Shown: positions 45,952-56,057 of the stretch, piece by piece
Layout: each line of letters begins with the position of its first letter
How positions within the stretch are numbered: the first letter of the stretch is position 1
Assembly: GCF_014138435.1 (NCBI RefSeq)
Contig: NZ_JACJIM010000001.1
Location: 1-64,000 of the forward strand
Source: Methylobacterium fujisawaense
Lineage (GTDB): Bacteria; Pseudomonadota; Alphaproteobacteria; Rhizobiales; Beijerinckiaceae
DNA length: 64,000 bases
Direction: 5' to 3'
Made by a program: the position numbers and the translations under genes
The notes under the pieces: generated by a model
Told to the model about the DNA's origin: nothing
Database searches by the model: none
Seen by the model: the letters and a program-made list of their open reading frames with translations, nothing else

Positions 45952-46770
45952 ATGAAGATCAGGACGGGTTTCGAGATTGCGTTCACGCTGTCGCAGCCAA
46001 CACCGATGATTTTGATGCTCAGCGTCCATCCTTCACGGATGCCGGACGTGACGACCCCGCATGAAATCGGCTTCGATCCGCCGCTCCAGGCTCGCGAATA
46101 CCGCGACGCCTTCGACAACATCTGCCACCGGATCGTCGCGCCGCCCGGACAGCTGACGATCTCGACGGACCTCATCGTTGACGATACGGGGCTGCCCGAT
46201 CCGGTCGTGCCGGAGGCCCGCCAGATCCCGGTCCAAGATCTGCCCGACGATGTCCTGATCTTCCTGCTAGGCTCACGCTACTGCGACACCGACAGGCTCT
46301 CGCAGACGGCGTGGTCGCTGTTCGGCACCACGCCGGAGGGCTGGGCGCGCGTCCAGGCCATCGTCGACTACACGCACGAGCGGATCCGCTTCGACTACCA
46401 ACGCGCCGATGCCACGAGGAGTGCGCATGACGCCTTCATGCAGCGCGAGGGCGTGTGCCGGGACTTCGCGCATCTGGCGATCGCCCTGTGCCGGTGCATG
46501 AACATCCCGGCGCGCTATGCCACCGGCTATCTGGGCGACATCGGCGTGCCGAAGGATCCGGCGCCGATGGACTTCTCCGCGTGGTTCGAGGTCTACCTCC
46601 ACGGGCCCGACGGACCGCGCTGGTACACGTTCGACGCCCGCCACAACCGGCCCCGGATCGGTCGCATCGTCATGGCCCGCGGCCGCGACGCCACCGATTG
46701 CGCGATCTCGACCAATTTCGGCTACGCCCACCTCGCACGGTTCGACATCCACACCGACGAGGTGACCTGA
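45952..46770 (+). CDS. Transglutaminase-fold protein with catalytic His replaced
   Basis: 272 aa from ATG 45952. The N-terminal region is MKIRTGFEIAFTLSQPTPMI and LMLSVHPSRMPDVTTPHEIG. In the core, Cys169 is in EGVCRDFAHLAIALCRCMNI and Asp228 in WYTFDARHNRPRIGRIVMAR. At the aligned His position the sequence is DFSAWFEVYL with Ser209, where the upstream paralogue has THAWLQVYL. It may use another residue or be non-catalytic. A polar tail ends FDIHTDEVT. It follows its paralogue after 77 bases on the same strand. Confidence 0.85.
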   Translation: MKIRTGFEIAFTLSQPTPMILMLSVHPSRMPDVTTPHEIGFDPPLQAREYRDAFDNICHRIVAPPGQLTISTDLIVDDTGLPDPVVPEARQIPVQDLPDDVLIFLLGSRYCDTDRLSQTAWSLFGTTPEGWARVQAIVDYTHERIRFDYQRADATRSAHDAFMQREGVCRDFAHLAIALCRCMNIPARYATGYLGDIGVPKDPAPMDFSAWFEVYLHGPDGPRWYTFDARHNRPRIGRIVMARGRDATDCAISTNFGYAHLARFDIHTDEVT

Positions 46771-46862
46771 GCAAGCCGCGGGCCCTGGCCCGAGCCGCGG
46801 CGCACCGTACGGTCGAGCGGCCCTGCGTATTCCGCCCAACAGCAAATTCATGGCGGATGTGT

Positions 46863-46887
46863 GGAACTGCCTGCCTATGCTCACGCT
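46863..46887 (+). promoter_or_regulatory. EcfG-like promoter candidate upstream of the L,D-transpeptidase gene
   Basis: GGAAC (46863-46867), a 16-base spacer and CGCT (46884-46887) match the EcfG consensus except for one base in the -10 CGTT. The ATG lies 37 bases downstream. An inverted repeat GCCTGCC ... GGCAGGC (near 46869 and 46912) overlaps the region and could be an operator. Confidence 0.4.
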
Positions 46888-46923
46888 TGTAAAGGCAAAG
46901 GTTATCGCACAGGCAGGCCACTC

Positions 46924-47571
46924 ATGAAGACCTCGGTCACCGCACTCGGCGCGCTCCTCGGCGTGGCTGTTCTTGCCGCAACGCCAGCCCTCGCCGCTTC
47001 GTCGTACGATCCCTTCGGTACGGACGGCTCCGACGAGTACTACTCGGATCAGGGACAGTACGGTTACCAGGGCACTTACGCCCCGGGCTATGGTCAGGGC
47101 GTGCAGGCGGCGCCGCAGGCGCAGGTCCAGCCGATCCCCCGTGAGGTCGTGGCGTTCAACGCGAACTACGCGCCCGGCACCATCGTGGTCTCCACCGCCG
47201 AGCGCCGCCTGTACTTCGTTCTGGGCGATGGTCAGGCGATCCGGTACGGCGTCGGCGTCGGTCGCCCGGGCTTCAGCTGGAGCGGCACCAACAAGATCAC
47301 CGCCAAGCGCGAGTGGCCGTCGTGGACGCCCCCGAAGGCCATGATCGCCCGCCGTCCCGACCTGCCGCGCTACATGGCCGGCGGCATCGAGAACCCGCTC
47401 GGCGCCCGTGCCATGTATATCGGCAGCACCGAGTATCGCATCCACGGCTCCAACGAGCCGGACACGATCGGTCAGGCGGTGTCGTCGGGCTGCATCCGGA
47501 TGACCAATGACGACGTCACCGACCTCTACGAGCGTGTGAAGGTCGGCGCCAAGGTCGTCGTTCTGAACTGA
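46924..47571 (+). CDS. L,D-transpeptidase (YkuD domain)
   Basis: 215 aa from ATG 46924. Signal peptide SVTALGALLGVAVLAATPAL with AASS. After a Tyr/Gln/Gly-rich linker (about 30-70), the YkuD domain starts near residue 85 (APGTIVVSTAERRLYFVLGD). The catalytic motif is YRIHGSNEPDTIGQAVSSGC and IRMTNDDVTDLYERV, with His174 and Cys190. These enzymes make 3-3 peptidoglycan crosslinks or attach proteins to peptidoglycan. LdtR-type regulators control such genes in Rhizobiales, and an ldtR gene is at 18351. Confidence 0.93.
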   Translation: MKTSVTALGALLGVAVLAATPALAASSYDPFGTDGSDEYYSDQGQYGYQGTYAPGYGQGVQAAPQAQVQPIPREVVAFNANYAPGTIVVSTAERRLYFVLGDGQAIRYGVGVGRPGFSWSGTNKITAKREWPSWTPPKAMIARRPDLPRYMAGGIENPLGARAMYIGSTEYRIHGSNEPDTIGQAVSSGCIRMTNDDVTDLYERVKVGAKVVVLN

Positions 47572-47618
47572 ATTCGATCCGGCGGGACCACCCTCGCGGA
47601 CCCCGCCCCCACGAGACC

Positions 47619-47652
47619 GGCCGCGCCACCCATCCGGGTGCGCGGCCCTTTC
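47619..47652. terminator. Terminator between convergent genes
   Basis: GGCCGCG and CACCC (47619-47625, 47627-47631) pair with GGGTG and CGCGGCC (47636-47647) with one bulged C. CTTTCC follows on the plus strand, downstream of the L,D-transpeptidase gene. Confidence 0.65.
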
Positions 47653-47654
47653 CG

Positions 47655-47990
47655 TTACGGGACGACGCGCCCGACAGCGGTCTGCGGCGGGCTGAACGAG
47701 GCGATCGGCATGTCGCAGAAGCAGCGCACGCCGAGGGGCCGCGGGCCGGGCAGAGGACACGAGAACGGCTTCGGTCCGGTGATGCCCTGCTGGACCGCAT
47801 CGCAGTTGTAACCGACGGGGGCGCGCTGCGCCCGGCGGGGGACAGGCCGGTATTCGCCGTCGTAACCCGGATCGTCGTAATATTGGGCCCGCGCCGCGCC
47901 GGCCGGCAACGCGGCCGCGAGCGCCAGCGCGGCGATCGCGAGCCGGAACGGACCACGCAGGCCGGATCGGCCCGAAACAGTAAGGCGCAT
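47655..47990 (-). CDS. Small secreted Cys-containing protein
   Basis: 111 aa from ATG 47990. The signal peptide region RLAIAALALAAALPAGAARA ends with QYYDD. The mature protein has four cysteines (GYNCDAVQQGITGPKPFSCP, VRCFCDMPIASFSPP) that could form two disulfides. The pattern CPLPGPRPLGVRCFCDMP suggests a compact secreted protein. No family name known to me; the start is preceded by an adequate purine-rich site. Confidence 0.65.
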   Translation of the reverse strand: MRLTVSGRSGLRGPFRLAIAALALAAALPAGAARAQYYDDPGYDGEYRPVPRRAQRAPVGYNCDAVQQGITGPKPFSCPLPGPRPLGVRCFCDMPIASFSPPQTAVGRVVP

Positions 47991-48121
47991 CCCTGATTCC
48001 TTCGCTCGGCGCGGACTCAACGCGTCCGCCCGCCGGCTCTCGGCGGCAATACCGGCGAAAACGAGACGACCCGCCCCCGGAGCCCGGGAACGGGTCGCAG
48101 CCCCGTTGATCGGTGCAGGCC

Positions 48122-48610
48122 TCAGTGCGTCGCGCGCTCGGCGGCGTCCTGGGCGTCCTGGGCCGTCTGCTTGGCGGCGTCCTGGCCCTGCTCCATGGCC
48201 TTGCGGGCCTCGTCGGCCCCCTGCTGCATCGCCGACTTGGCACGCTCGGCGCCCTGCTGCATCGCGCTCTGCGCGAGACCGCTGAACTCCTTGGCCTGCG
48301 CCTGGATGGCGGCGAACTGGCTGCGCACGAACTCAGCCTGGTGCTGCATGGCCTCCTGAACGTCCTTGGCGCGAACCAGCTTCTGGGCAAGATCGAAGGC
48401 CGCGTTCACGTTCTGCTCGGCATACTCGAAGCCGCGCGAGGAGACGTCCAGCGCGTTGGATCGGGCCATTTCGGCCGAACCCTGCACGGTATCGGCCGTA
48501 CGGCGGGCCGCGCCGATGAAGCTGTCGAAGGCCTTGCGGGCCTGCTCGACGCTCTTCTCGGCAAAGTCACGCATCTCGGCCGGGACTTCGTAATTCGGGG
48601 GGTTGCTCAT
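48122..48610 (-). CDS. Phasin family protein
   Basis: 162 aa from ATG 48610. The phasin helix is visible as VPAEMRDFAEKSVEQARKAF, then DSFIGAARRTADTVQGSAEM and RGFEYAEQNVNAAFDLAQKL. The long C-terminal half is a Gln/Ala-rich amphipathic coil (FAAIQAQAKEFSGLAQSAMQ, GADEARKAMEQGQDAAKQTA). Phasins coat polyhydroxybutyrate granules and affect their size. This fits the carbon-storage habit of Methylobacterium. No phb genes are adjacent. Confidence 0.88.
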   Translation of the reverse strand: MSNPPNYEVPAEMRDFAEKSVEQARKAFDSFIGAARRTADTVQGSAEMARSNALDVSSRGFEYAEQNVNAAFDLAQKLVRAKDVQEAMQHQAEFVRSQFAAIQAQAKEFSGLAQSAMQQGAERAKSAMQQGADEARKAMEQGQDAAKQTAQDAQDAAERATH

Positions 48611-48870
48611 TCTACGTCTCCTCTCTTGATTGCTCTGTGGATGGCGCTTTGTGCGGTGCACAATATCTGATTCGCCGCCTTATGCCACCCACGCCCATGG
48701 CGTTAAGGTTGCCATGACGTAAACGTGTGACGGTTGCGCCCAGAGTCCAGCGTCGCGGCGCAAGGGAGTTTACAATAGGGCTACGGTCACGGGCGTTTCT
48801 CGGGCAAAGCGAGCCCATGGAACGTGACGGATCGCGTTAGGGTTCGAGGTCGCGGGCTTTGGAGACGACA

Positions 48871-51378
48871 GTGACACCGATGGCCGGTGCAGCCCAGCCC
48901 GGGCTGGCGACTGCCTTCGCGGCCTGGGCGCGCGTGCCGGCCCTGGCCGCCACGCTCGGCGCTCGGGACACCGTGCATTTCGTGGTCGACCCGTCGGCGG
49001 GGCAGATCCTGTACGCGTCCGATGCGGCGGCGCCCTTGGCCGACACCCTGACCGGCTCCGCGCTCGTCGGTTTGATCCGTCAGATTGTTGCCGCGACCGC
49101 AGGGGACGCCGCGCCCCGCCTCGCGCGCCTCCGTTTGGATGTCCGCCGCATCGCCCCACCGGCACTGTGCTGGCTGGCGCGCGGTACTCAGGCGGACGGT
49201 CGTCCCGCCATCCTCGTGGTACCGACCACGCCCATGACGACCGCCCGCGCCCGGCCGGTCCGCCCCGTCGCGCCCCCGGCGAGCGCAAGCGCGCCGCCGG
49301 CGCATCCGCAGGCGACGCCATCCGCGATGGGGCGGGACAACCGCTTCCTGTGGCGCATCGATGCCTCGGGTGTCCTGACCACCCTCACCGGGCCGGAGGC
49401 CCTCGCGGGCCTCGTGGGGCAGCGGTGGCAGGACATGGCGGCGACAGGCCTCCTGTCCGAAGCCGACTCCGTGCTGGCGGCCCTGCGCGACCGGCGAACC
49501 TTCCGCGGCGAACCGGCGGTGCTCGATGCCGGCACCGGGCCGTTCCGGGTCGATCTCTCCGGCGCCCCTCTGGGGCGGGGTGATGCGGCGTTCTCCGGCT
49601 TCGGCGGGTTCGGCCTGATCCGGAGCGCGCCGAACGCGATCAAGGTCGTCGCCGAGCCCGCGGCGCCGACGCCGGAATCTTCGGTTTCGGCGCCCGCGTC
49701 GCCTATCCCCGAGCCCGTCGAAGTCGAAAGGCCGGTCGCGCCTGCGCCGGATCTCATCGCAACACCGCTCTCGACTGATGAGCATGCCGCCTTCCGGGAA
49801 ATCGCCCGGGCGCTGGGCGCACGCTATGCCGGCGACGAGGTCGATCCTGAATCAGGGGCGCCGAAGGCCGAGAGCGGCGCGGTGATGCCGTTCCCCGCGC
49901 CGCAGACCAATCCGGCGGATCTGCCCTTGGCCTCCGAGGAGGCCAGCACGGAAACCGACGGGGCCAGTGTCGAGCCGCCCGTGGACGTGGCCGCTCCTCC
50001 GCAGGCCGACCTTCTCACGGGTCTGCCGCTGCCGACGCTGATCCACCACAACGGCACCATCGTCGCCGCCAATCGCGGCTTTCTGGATCTGACAGGCCAT
50101 CCCGACCTGCCGAGCCTCGCCCGCACCGGGCTCTCCGGACTTCTCCCGGGTCTCCCGCCTTCGGACGCGCTTGGCGACGCGCTTGGCGACGCGGCACGCC
50201 GGACCACGGTGAAGACGGTCGAGGGCCATACGCGTCCGGTGGAACTTCTGAGCGGCGCCTTCAGCTGGGCAGGCGCCGCTGCGACGTGCCTGATCGCGCG
50301 CCCGGTCGATGAGGCCGATGTCGCGGATGCGCTCACCGCCGAGCGCCTCGCCCGCGCCGCCCAGACGGAACGGACGGCCCGTGCCGAGGCGGCCCTGGAC
50401 GCACTGGAGATCGGGGTCGTCACCGTCGACGGGGCCGGCCGCATCGTCGCGTTGAACCACGCCGCGGCCGATCTGTTCGGATGCGATCCGCGCGAGGTCG
50501 TCGGCGGCAGTTTCGTCAGCCTGTTCGACCGTCAGAGCGTCCTGACGATCGCCGATGCCCTGCGCGGCGCGGCCCCGGAGCGGCGCTCCATTGTCCTGGC
50601 CGGCAAGCCGATGTCGCTCGCCGTCGCGGGGCCTCTTGGACGACGGGTGGTCACGCTCGACCATGCCGGTCGCGCGGCGCCCGGAGAGGCGGGCGCAGCC
50701 AGTCGCCCGGAAACCGTGCCGGGCGGCGGAGAGGCCTTGAGCCGGCTCGACGGCGCCGTGCGCGGCCCCGTCACCGGGATGATCGATCTGGCAAACGCGA
50801 TGCTGAAGGAGCCCTTCGGGCCCCTCGGCGACACGCGCTACAGGGACTGCCTGGCGGAGATCAAAGCGTCGGGCGAGACGATCCTGGAACGGGTCGGCAA
50901 GCTTCTGGATCTTGCCGCAGTCGAGGCCGGTTCGCTGCGCCTCGAACCCCGCGCTCTCGACCTCAACGACGTCGTGGCGGGTTGCGTCGCCCGCCTTCAG
51001 GGCGAGGCAGCGCGGGGCCGGGTCGTCATGCGGACGAGCTTCTCCACCGATCTCGGCGACTTGGAAGCCGACGAGCGCTCGGTCAGCCGCGCGGCCAGCC
51101 TCGTGATCGAGAACGCGATCCGACGCTCCGCCGCCGGAAGCCAGATCATCGTTTCCACCGGGTCGGCGGAACGGGCGGCCGTTGCCCTGCGGGTGCGCGG
51201 TACCGGCGCCGGGCCTGCTCCGCGGGTGGAAGACCCGAAGGAATCCGTCGAGGACGGGCTGGCACTGCCGCGCGCCCTTGTGGAGGCCAACGGCGGCCGC
51301 CTCCAGCTCTCCGCACGCCCGGAAGACGGCACGCTCGTGGAAATCATCATGCCGACGCGACGGGTGGCGAACGGATAG
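48871..51378 (+). CDS. Degenerate PAS sensor histidine kinase (CbrA/PdhS-like, phospho-His missing)
   Basis: 835 aa from GTG 48871 (GGAG six bases upstream); a TTG at 48859 is also possible. PAS-like regions occur at about 150-250 (NRFLWRIDASGVLTTLTGPE), 385-470 (LTGLPLPTLIHHNGTIVAAN) and 510-590 (ALDALEIGVVTVDGAGRIVA). The layout and wording resemble the CbrA/PdhS family that acts on DivK/PleD-type cell-cycle circuits. The dimerisation helix is kept (ANAMLKEPFGPLGDTRYRDC, ILERVGKLLDLAAVEAGSL). The H-box reads LDGAVRGPV where SHE-x-RTPL is expected, so the phospho-accepting His is Gly (residue 628). The ATP-lid motif is also weak (VRGTGAGPA for DxGxG). Likely a pseudokinase or allosteric partner. 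Confidence 0.82.
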   Translation: MTPMAGAAQPGLATAFAAWARVPALAATLGARDTVHFVVDPSAGQILYASDAAAPLADTLTGSALVGLIRQIVAATAGDAAPRLARLRLDVRRIAPPALCWLARGTQADGRPAILVVPTTPMTTARARPVRPVAPPASASAPPAHPQATPSAMGRDNRFLWRIDASGVLTTLTGPEALAGLVGQRWQDMAATGLLSEADSVLAALRDRRTFRGEPAVLDAGTGPFRVDLSGAPLGRGDAAFSGFGGFGLIRSAPNAIKVVAEPAAPTPESSVSAPASPIPEPVEVERPVAPAPDLIATPLSTDEHAAFREIARALGARYAGDEVDPESGAPKAESGAVMPFPAPQTNPADLPLASEEASTETDGASVEPPVDVAAPPQADLLTGLPLPTLIHHNGTIVAANRGFLDLTGHPDLPSLARTGLSGLLPGLPPSDALGDALGDAARRTTVKTVEGHTRPVELLSGAFSWAGAAATCLIARPVDEADVADALTAERLARAAQTERTARAEAALDALEIGVVTVDGAGRIVALNHAAADLFGCDPREVVGGSFVSLFDRQSVLTIADALRGAAPERRSIVLAGKPMSLAVAGPLGRRVVTLDHAGRAAPGEAGAASRPETVPGGGEALSRLDGAVRGPVTGMIDLANAMLKEPFGPLGDTRYRDCLAEIKASGETILERVGKLLDLAAVEAGSLRLEPRALDLNDVVAGCVARLQGEAARGRVVMRTSFSTDLGDLEADERSVSRAASLVIENAIRRSAAGSQIIVSTGSAERAAVALRVRGTGAGPAPRVEDPKESVEDGLALPRALVEANGGRLQLSARPEDGTLVEIIMPTRRVANG

Positions 51379-51679
51379 GTCCCTGGCCGATCGCGCGCCG
51401 ACGCGTCCCCGAAAGCGCGCCCCTGTACCGGCCATCGTCCGGGGGCGGAAACAGAGGACGGCGGGTGATCGTTCGCCGGGCTCCCCGCGCTTGACAGCGC
51501 AGCATCGAAGCCTCAATCAGCTCTTACATTGTGCCCAATTTATTTACGGGACTTGATCTGAGCGCGCGCGAAACCGCGATCATATCGTCATCGTAAATTG
51601 TAGGCTACATTACTTTGGAAGTCCTGGCTGCGCGGCCGCCACCGCGATACGATCGGGCACCAATCAGGGATGGAACGCC
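51379..51679. other. Intergenic region with AT-rich acs promoter area
   Basis: The last 150 bases before acs are notably AT-rich for this genome (for example around 51535-51560 and 51590-51615), as expected for a regulated promoter. I see no EcfG-type site, gene or clear operator. Confidence 0.4.
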
Positions 51680-53626
<1,947 letters not shown>

Positions 53627-53632
53627 TCGCAT

Positions 53633-53657
53633 CCGCGCCGCGGCCATAGCGGCGCGG
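53633..53657 (+). terminator. Hairpin between acs and yjcH
   Basis: CCGCGCCGC (53633-53641) pairs perfectly with GCGGCGCGG (53649-53657) around a 7-base loop, a few bases after the acs stop. There is no T tract. It could attenuate readthrough or stabilise the acs transcript. Confidence 0.45.
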
Positions 53658-53762
53658 GTTCGGACCGGGACGGGTGCCGGGGCGGCGCCCGTCTCCAACA
53701 AGAACCACGAACTTCAACGCGATGAACCGGGGGGCCAGAGTGCCCTCGCGGGAGGAAAAGCC

Positions 53763-54134
53763 ATGAGCGGCACGACACTCGGCCTTCGAGGGCGCACGGC
53801 GCCCCCGGGAACACGCGCACTCGGAACGGAGGTCGATCCGCAGGTCGAGCGGATTGTCCGGACACCCGAATTCCAGCAACTCGTCCATGAGCGCACCCGC
53901 TTCGCCTGGACGCTGACCATCCTGATGCTGGTGGTCTATTTCGGCTTCATCGGGCTCATCGCCTTCGACAAGTCGCTGCTCGCCGTGAAGGTTGGCGGCA
54001 CCGCCTCCCTCGGGCTGTTCGCGGGCGTCTTCGTGATCCTGTTCGCTTTCGCGCTGACCGGCGTCTACGTGGCCCGGGCCAACACGCGCTTCGACGCGCT
54101 GAGCGCCGCCCTCAAGCGGAGCGTCGCCCGATGA
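53763..54134 (+). CDS. yjcH: DUF485 membrane protein (YjcH type)
   Basis: 123 aa from ATG 53763 with GGAGG upstream. DUF485 wording: [20 protein letters not shown], then two helices, [20 protein letters not shown] and [20 protein letters not shown], and a tail [16 protein letters not shown]. YjcH-type proteins are encoded just upstream of ActP and are thought to assist it. Its stop overlaps the actP start by four bases (ATGA), so the two are translationally coupled. Confidence 0.92.
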   Translation: MSGTTLGLRGRTAPPGTRALGTEVDPQVERIVRTPEFQQLVHERTRFAWTLTILMLVVYFGFIGLIAFDKSLLAVKVGGTASLGLFAGVFVILFAFALTGVYVARANTRFDALSAALKRSVAR

Positions 54135-55813
54135 ACCGGCTCCTCCTCGGCCTGACGCTCGGCACGATCGCCGCCAGCGCGGCCTATGCCGCCGGCCCGG
54201 ATCTCGGGGCCGTGCAGCAATCGGTCACGAACTGGCCGGCCATCCTGATGTTCCTGTTCTTCGTGCTGCTGACGCTCGGCATCACCTACAAGGCCGCGAA
54301 GGGCACGAAGTCCGCCGCCGACTTCTACGCGGCGGGCGGCGGCATCTCGGCGGGGACCAACTCCCTGGCGATTGCCGGCGATTACATGTCGGCCGCCTCG
54401 TTCCTCGGCATCTCCGGCCTCGTCTACACCTCGGGCTTCGACGGGCTGATCTATTCCACGGGCTTCCTGGTCGGCTGGCCGATCGTGCTGTTCCTGATCG
54501 CGGAGCGCCTGCGCAACCTCGGCAAGTTCACCTTCGCGGACGTGGCGAGCTTCCGCCTCGACCAGACGTCGATCCGCATCATCTCGGCGGTGGGCACCCT
54601 CGTGGTGGTGGCGTTCTACCTGATCGCCCAGATGGTCGGCGCCGGGAAGCTGATCCAGCTCCTGTTCGGCCTGCCCTATCTCTACGCGGTGATCATCGTC
54701 GGCGTCCTGATGATCGTCTACGTCGCCTTCGGCGGCATGAAGGCGACCACCTGGGTGCAGGTGATCAAGGCCTGCCTGCTCCTCGGCGGCGCGACCTTCA
54801 TGGCGGGCGCAGTGCTGTTAAAATACGGCTTCAACCCCGAGATGCTGTTCGCGAACGCCGTGCAGGTTCACCCGAAGGGCGACGCCATCATGGCGCCGGG
54901 CGGACTCGTGTCGAACCCGGTGGAGGCGATCTCCCTCGGCGTCGGCCTGATGTTCGGCACCGCCGGCCTGCCGCACATCCTGATGCGGTTCTTCACGGTC
55001 TCGGACGCGCAGGCCGCGCGCAAGTCGGTGTTCTACGCCACCGGCCTGATCGGCTACTTCTACATTCTCACCTTCATCATCGGCTTCGGCGGCATCGCCC
55101 TGCTGATGTCCGATCCGGTCTACTTCAAGCTCGGCGCGGCCGGGACCTTCGACAAGCTGAAGGACATGATCGGCGGCACCAACATGGTGGCGGTGAACCT
55201 CGCCAACGCCGTGGGCGGCCCGTACTTCCTCGGCTTCATCTCCGCCGTGGCCTTCGCGACCATCCTGGCCGTGGTGGCGGGCCTGACGCTCGCCGGCGCC
55301 TCGGCGATCAGCCACGACCTCTACGCCCAGGTGATCGCCCGCGGGCGCACCACCGAGAAGCACGAGGTCAACCTGTCGAAGATCTCCGCGGTGGTGATCG
55401 GCATCGTGGCGATCTACCTCGGCTACGTGTTCGAGAACCAGAACGTCGCCTTCATGGTGGGCCTGGCCTTCGCGGTGGCGGCGAGCTGCAACTTCCCGGT
55501 GCTGGCCATGTCGATCCTGTGGCGCGGCACCACCACCTGGGGTGCGCTGGCCGGCGGCCTCGTCGGCCTGCTCGCCGCGGTGATCATGGTGGTGCTGTCG
55601 AAAGCCGTGTGGGTGACGACGCTGGGCAACCCGGCCCCGCTCTTCCCCTACGACAACCCGGCTTTGTTCTCGATGCCGTTGGCCTTCGCGACGATCTGGG
55701 TCGTGTCGCTCATGGACAAGTCCCGCCGGGCCCAGCGCGAGCGGGCCGCCTTCGAGGCGCAGTATGTGCGCTCCGAGACGGGCATCGGGGCGTCCGGCGC
55801 CCACGCGCACTGA
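54131..55813 (+). CDS. actP: Cation/acetate symporter
   Basis: 560 aa from ATG 54131; sodium:solute symporter family with about 13-14 hydrophobic segments. Family marks: [60 protein letters not shown], then [20 protein letters not shown] and [12 protein letters not shown] signal-like N-terminus ([20 protein letters not shown]) is usual for ActP. It takes up acetate (and glycolate in E. coli). Coupled to yjcH, downstream of acs. Confidence 0.95.
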   Translation: MNRLLLGLTLGTIAASAAYAAGPDLGAVQQSVTNWPAILMFLFFVLLTLGITYKAAKGTKSAADFYAAGGGISAGTNSLAIAGDYMSAASFLGISGLVYTSGFDGLIYSTGFLVGWPIVLFLIAERLRNLGKFTFADVASFRLDQTSIRIISAVGTLVVVAFYLIAQMVGAGKLIQLLFGLPYLYAVIIVGVLMIVYVAFGGMKATTWVQVIKACLLLGGATFMAGAVLLKYGFNPEMLFANAVQVHPKGDAIMAPGGLVSNPVEAISLGVGLMFGTAGLPHILMRFFTVSDAQAARKSVFYATGLIGYFYILTFIIGFGGIALLMSDPVYFKLGAAGTFDKLKDMIGGTNMVAVNLANAVGGPYFLGFISAVAFATILAVVAGLTLAGASAISHDLYAQVIARGRTTEKHEVNLSKISAVVIGIVAIYLGYVFENQNVAFMVGLAFAVAASCNFPVLAMSILWRGTTTWGALAGGLVGLLAAVIMVVLSKAVWVTTLGNPAPLFPYDNPALFSMPLAFATIWVVSLMDKSRRAQRERAAFEAQYVRSETGIGASGAHAH

Positions 55814-56057
55814 CCTCAACCAGACGCGTCGGACAGGCGGAGGGCGCGGCGCGAGCCGCGCCCTTCGTCGTTCCGGTGACAACTCGGCGCGCACCTGTGT
55901 TGATGAGGCTCTTCACAATCGCTTTACCGGTTGACCCGCCACGCCCTTGAGATAACGCATAGGTGATCTGCGCTTTGCGCAGGGCCGCCCGGGAGCGGGC
56001 CGGGAAAGGGCGATCCCATCGTCGGGCCGCCCATATGCGTTTGGGAGGACGTGTCTT

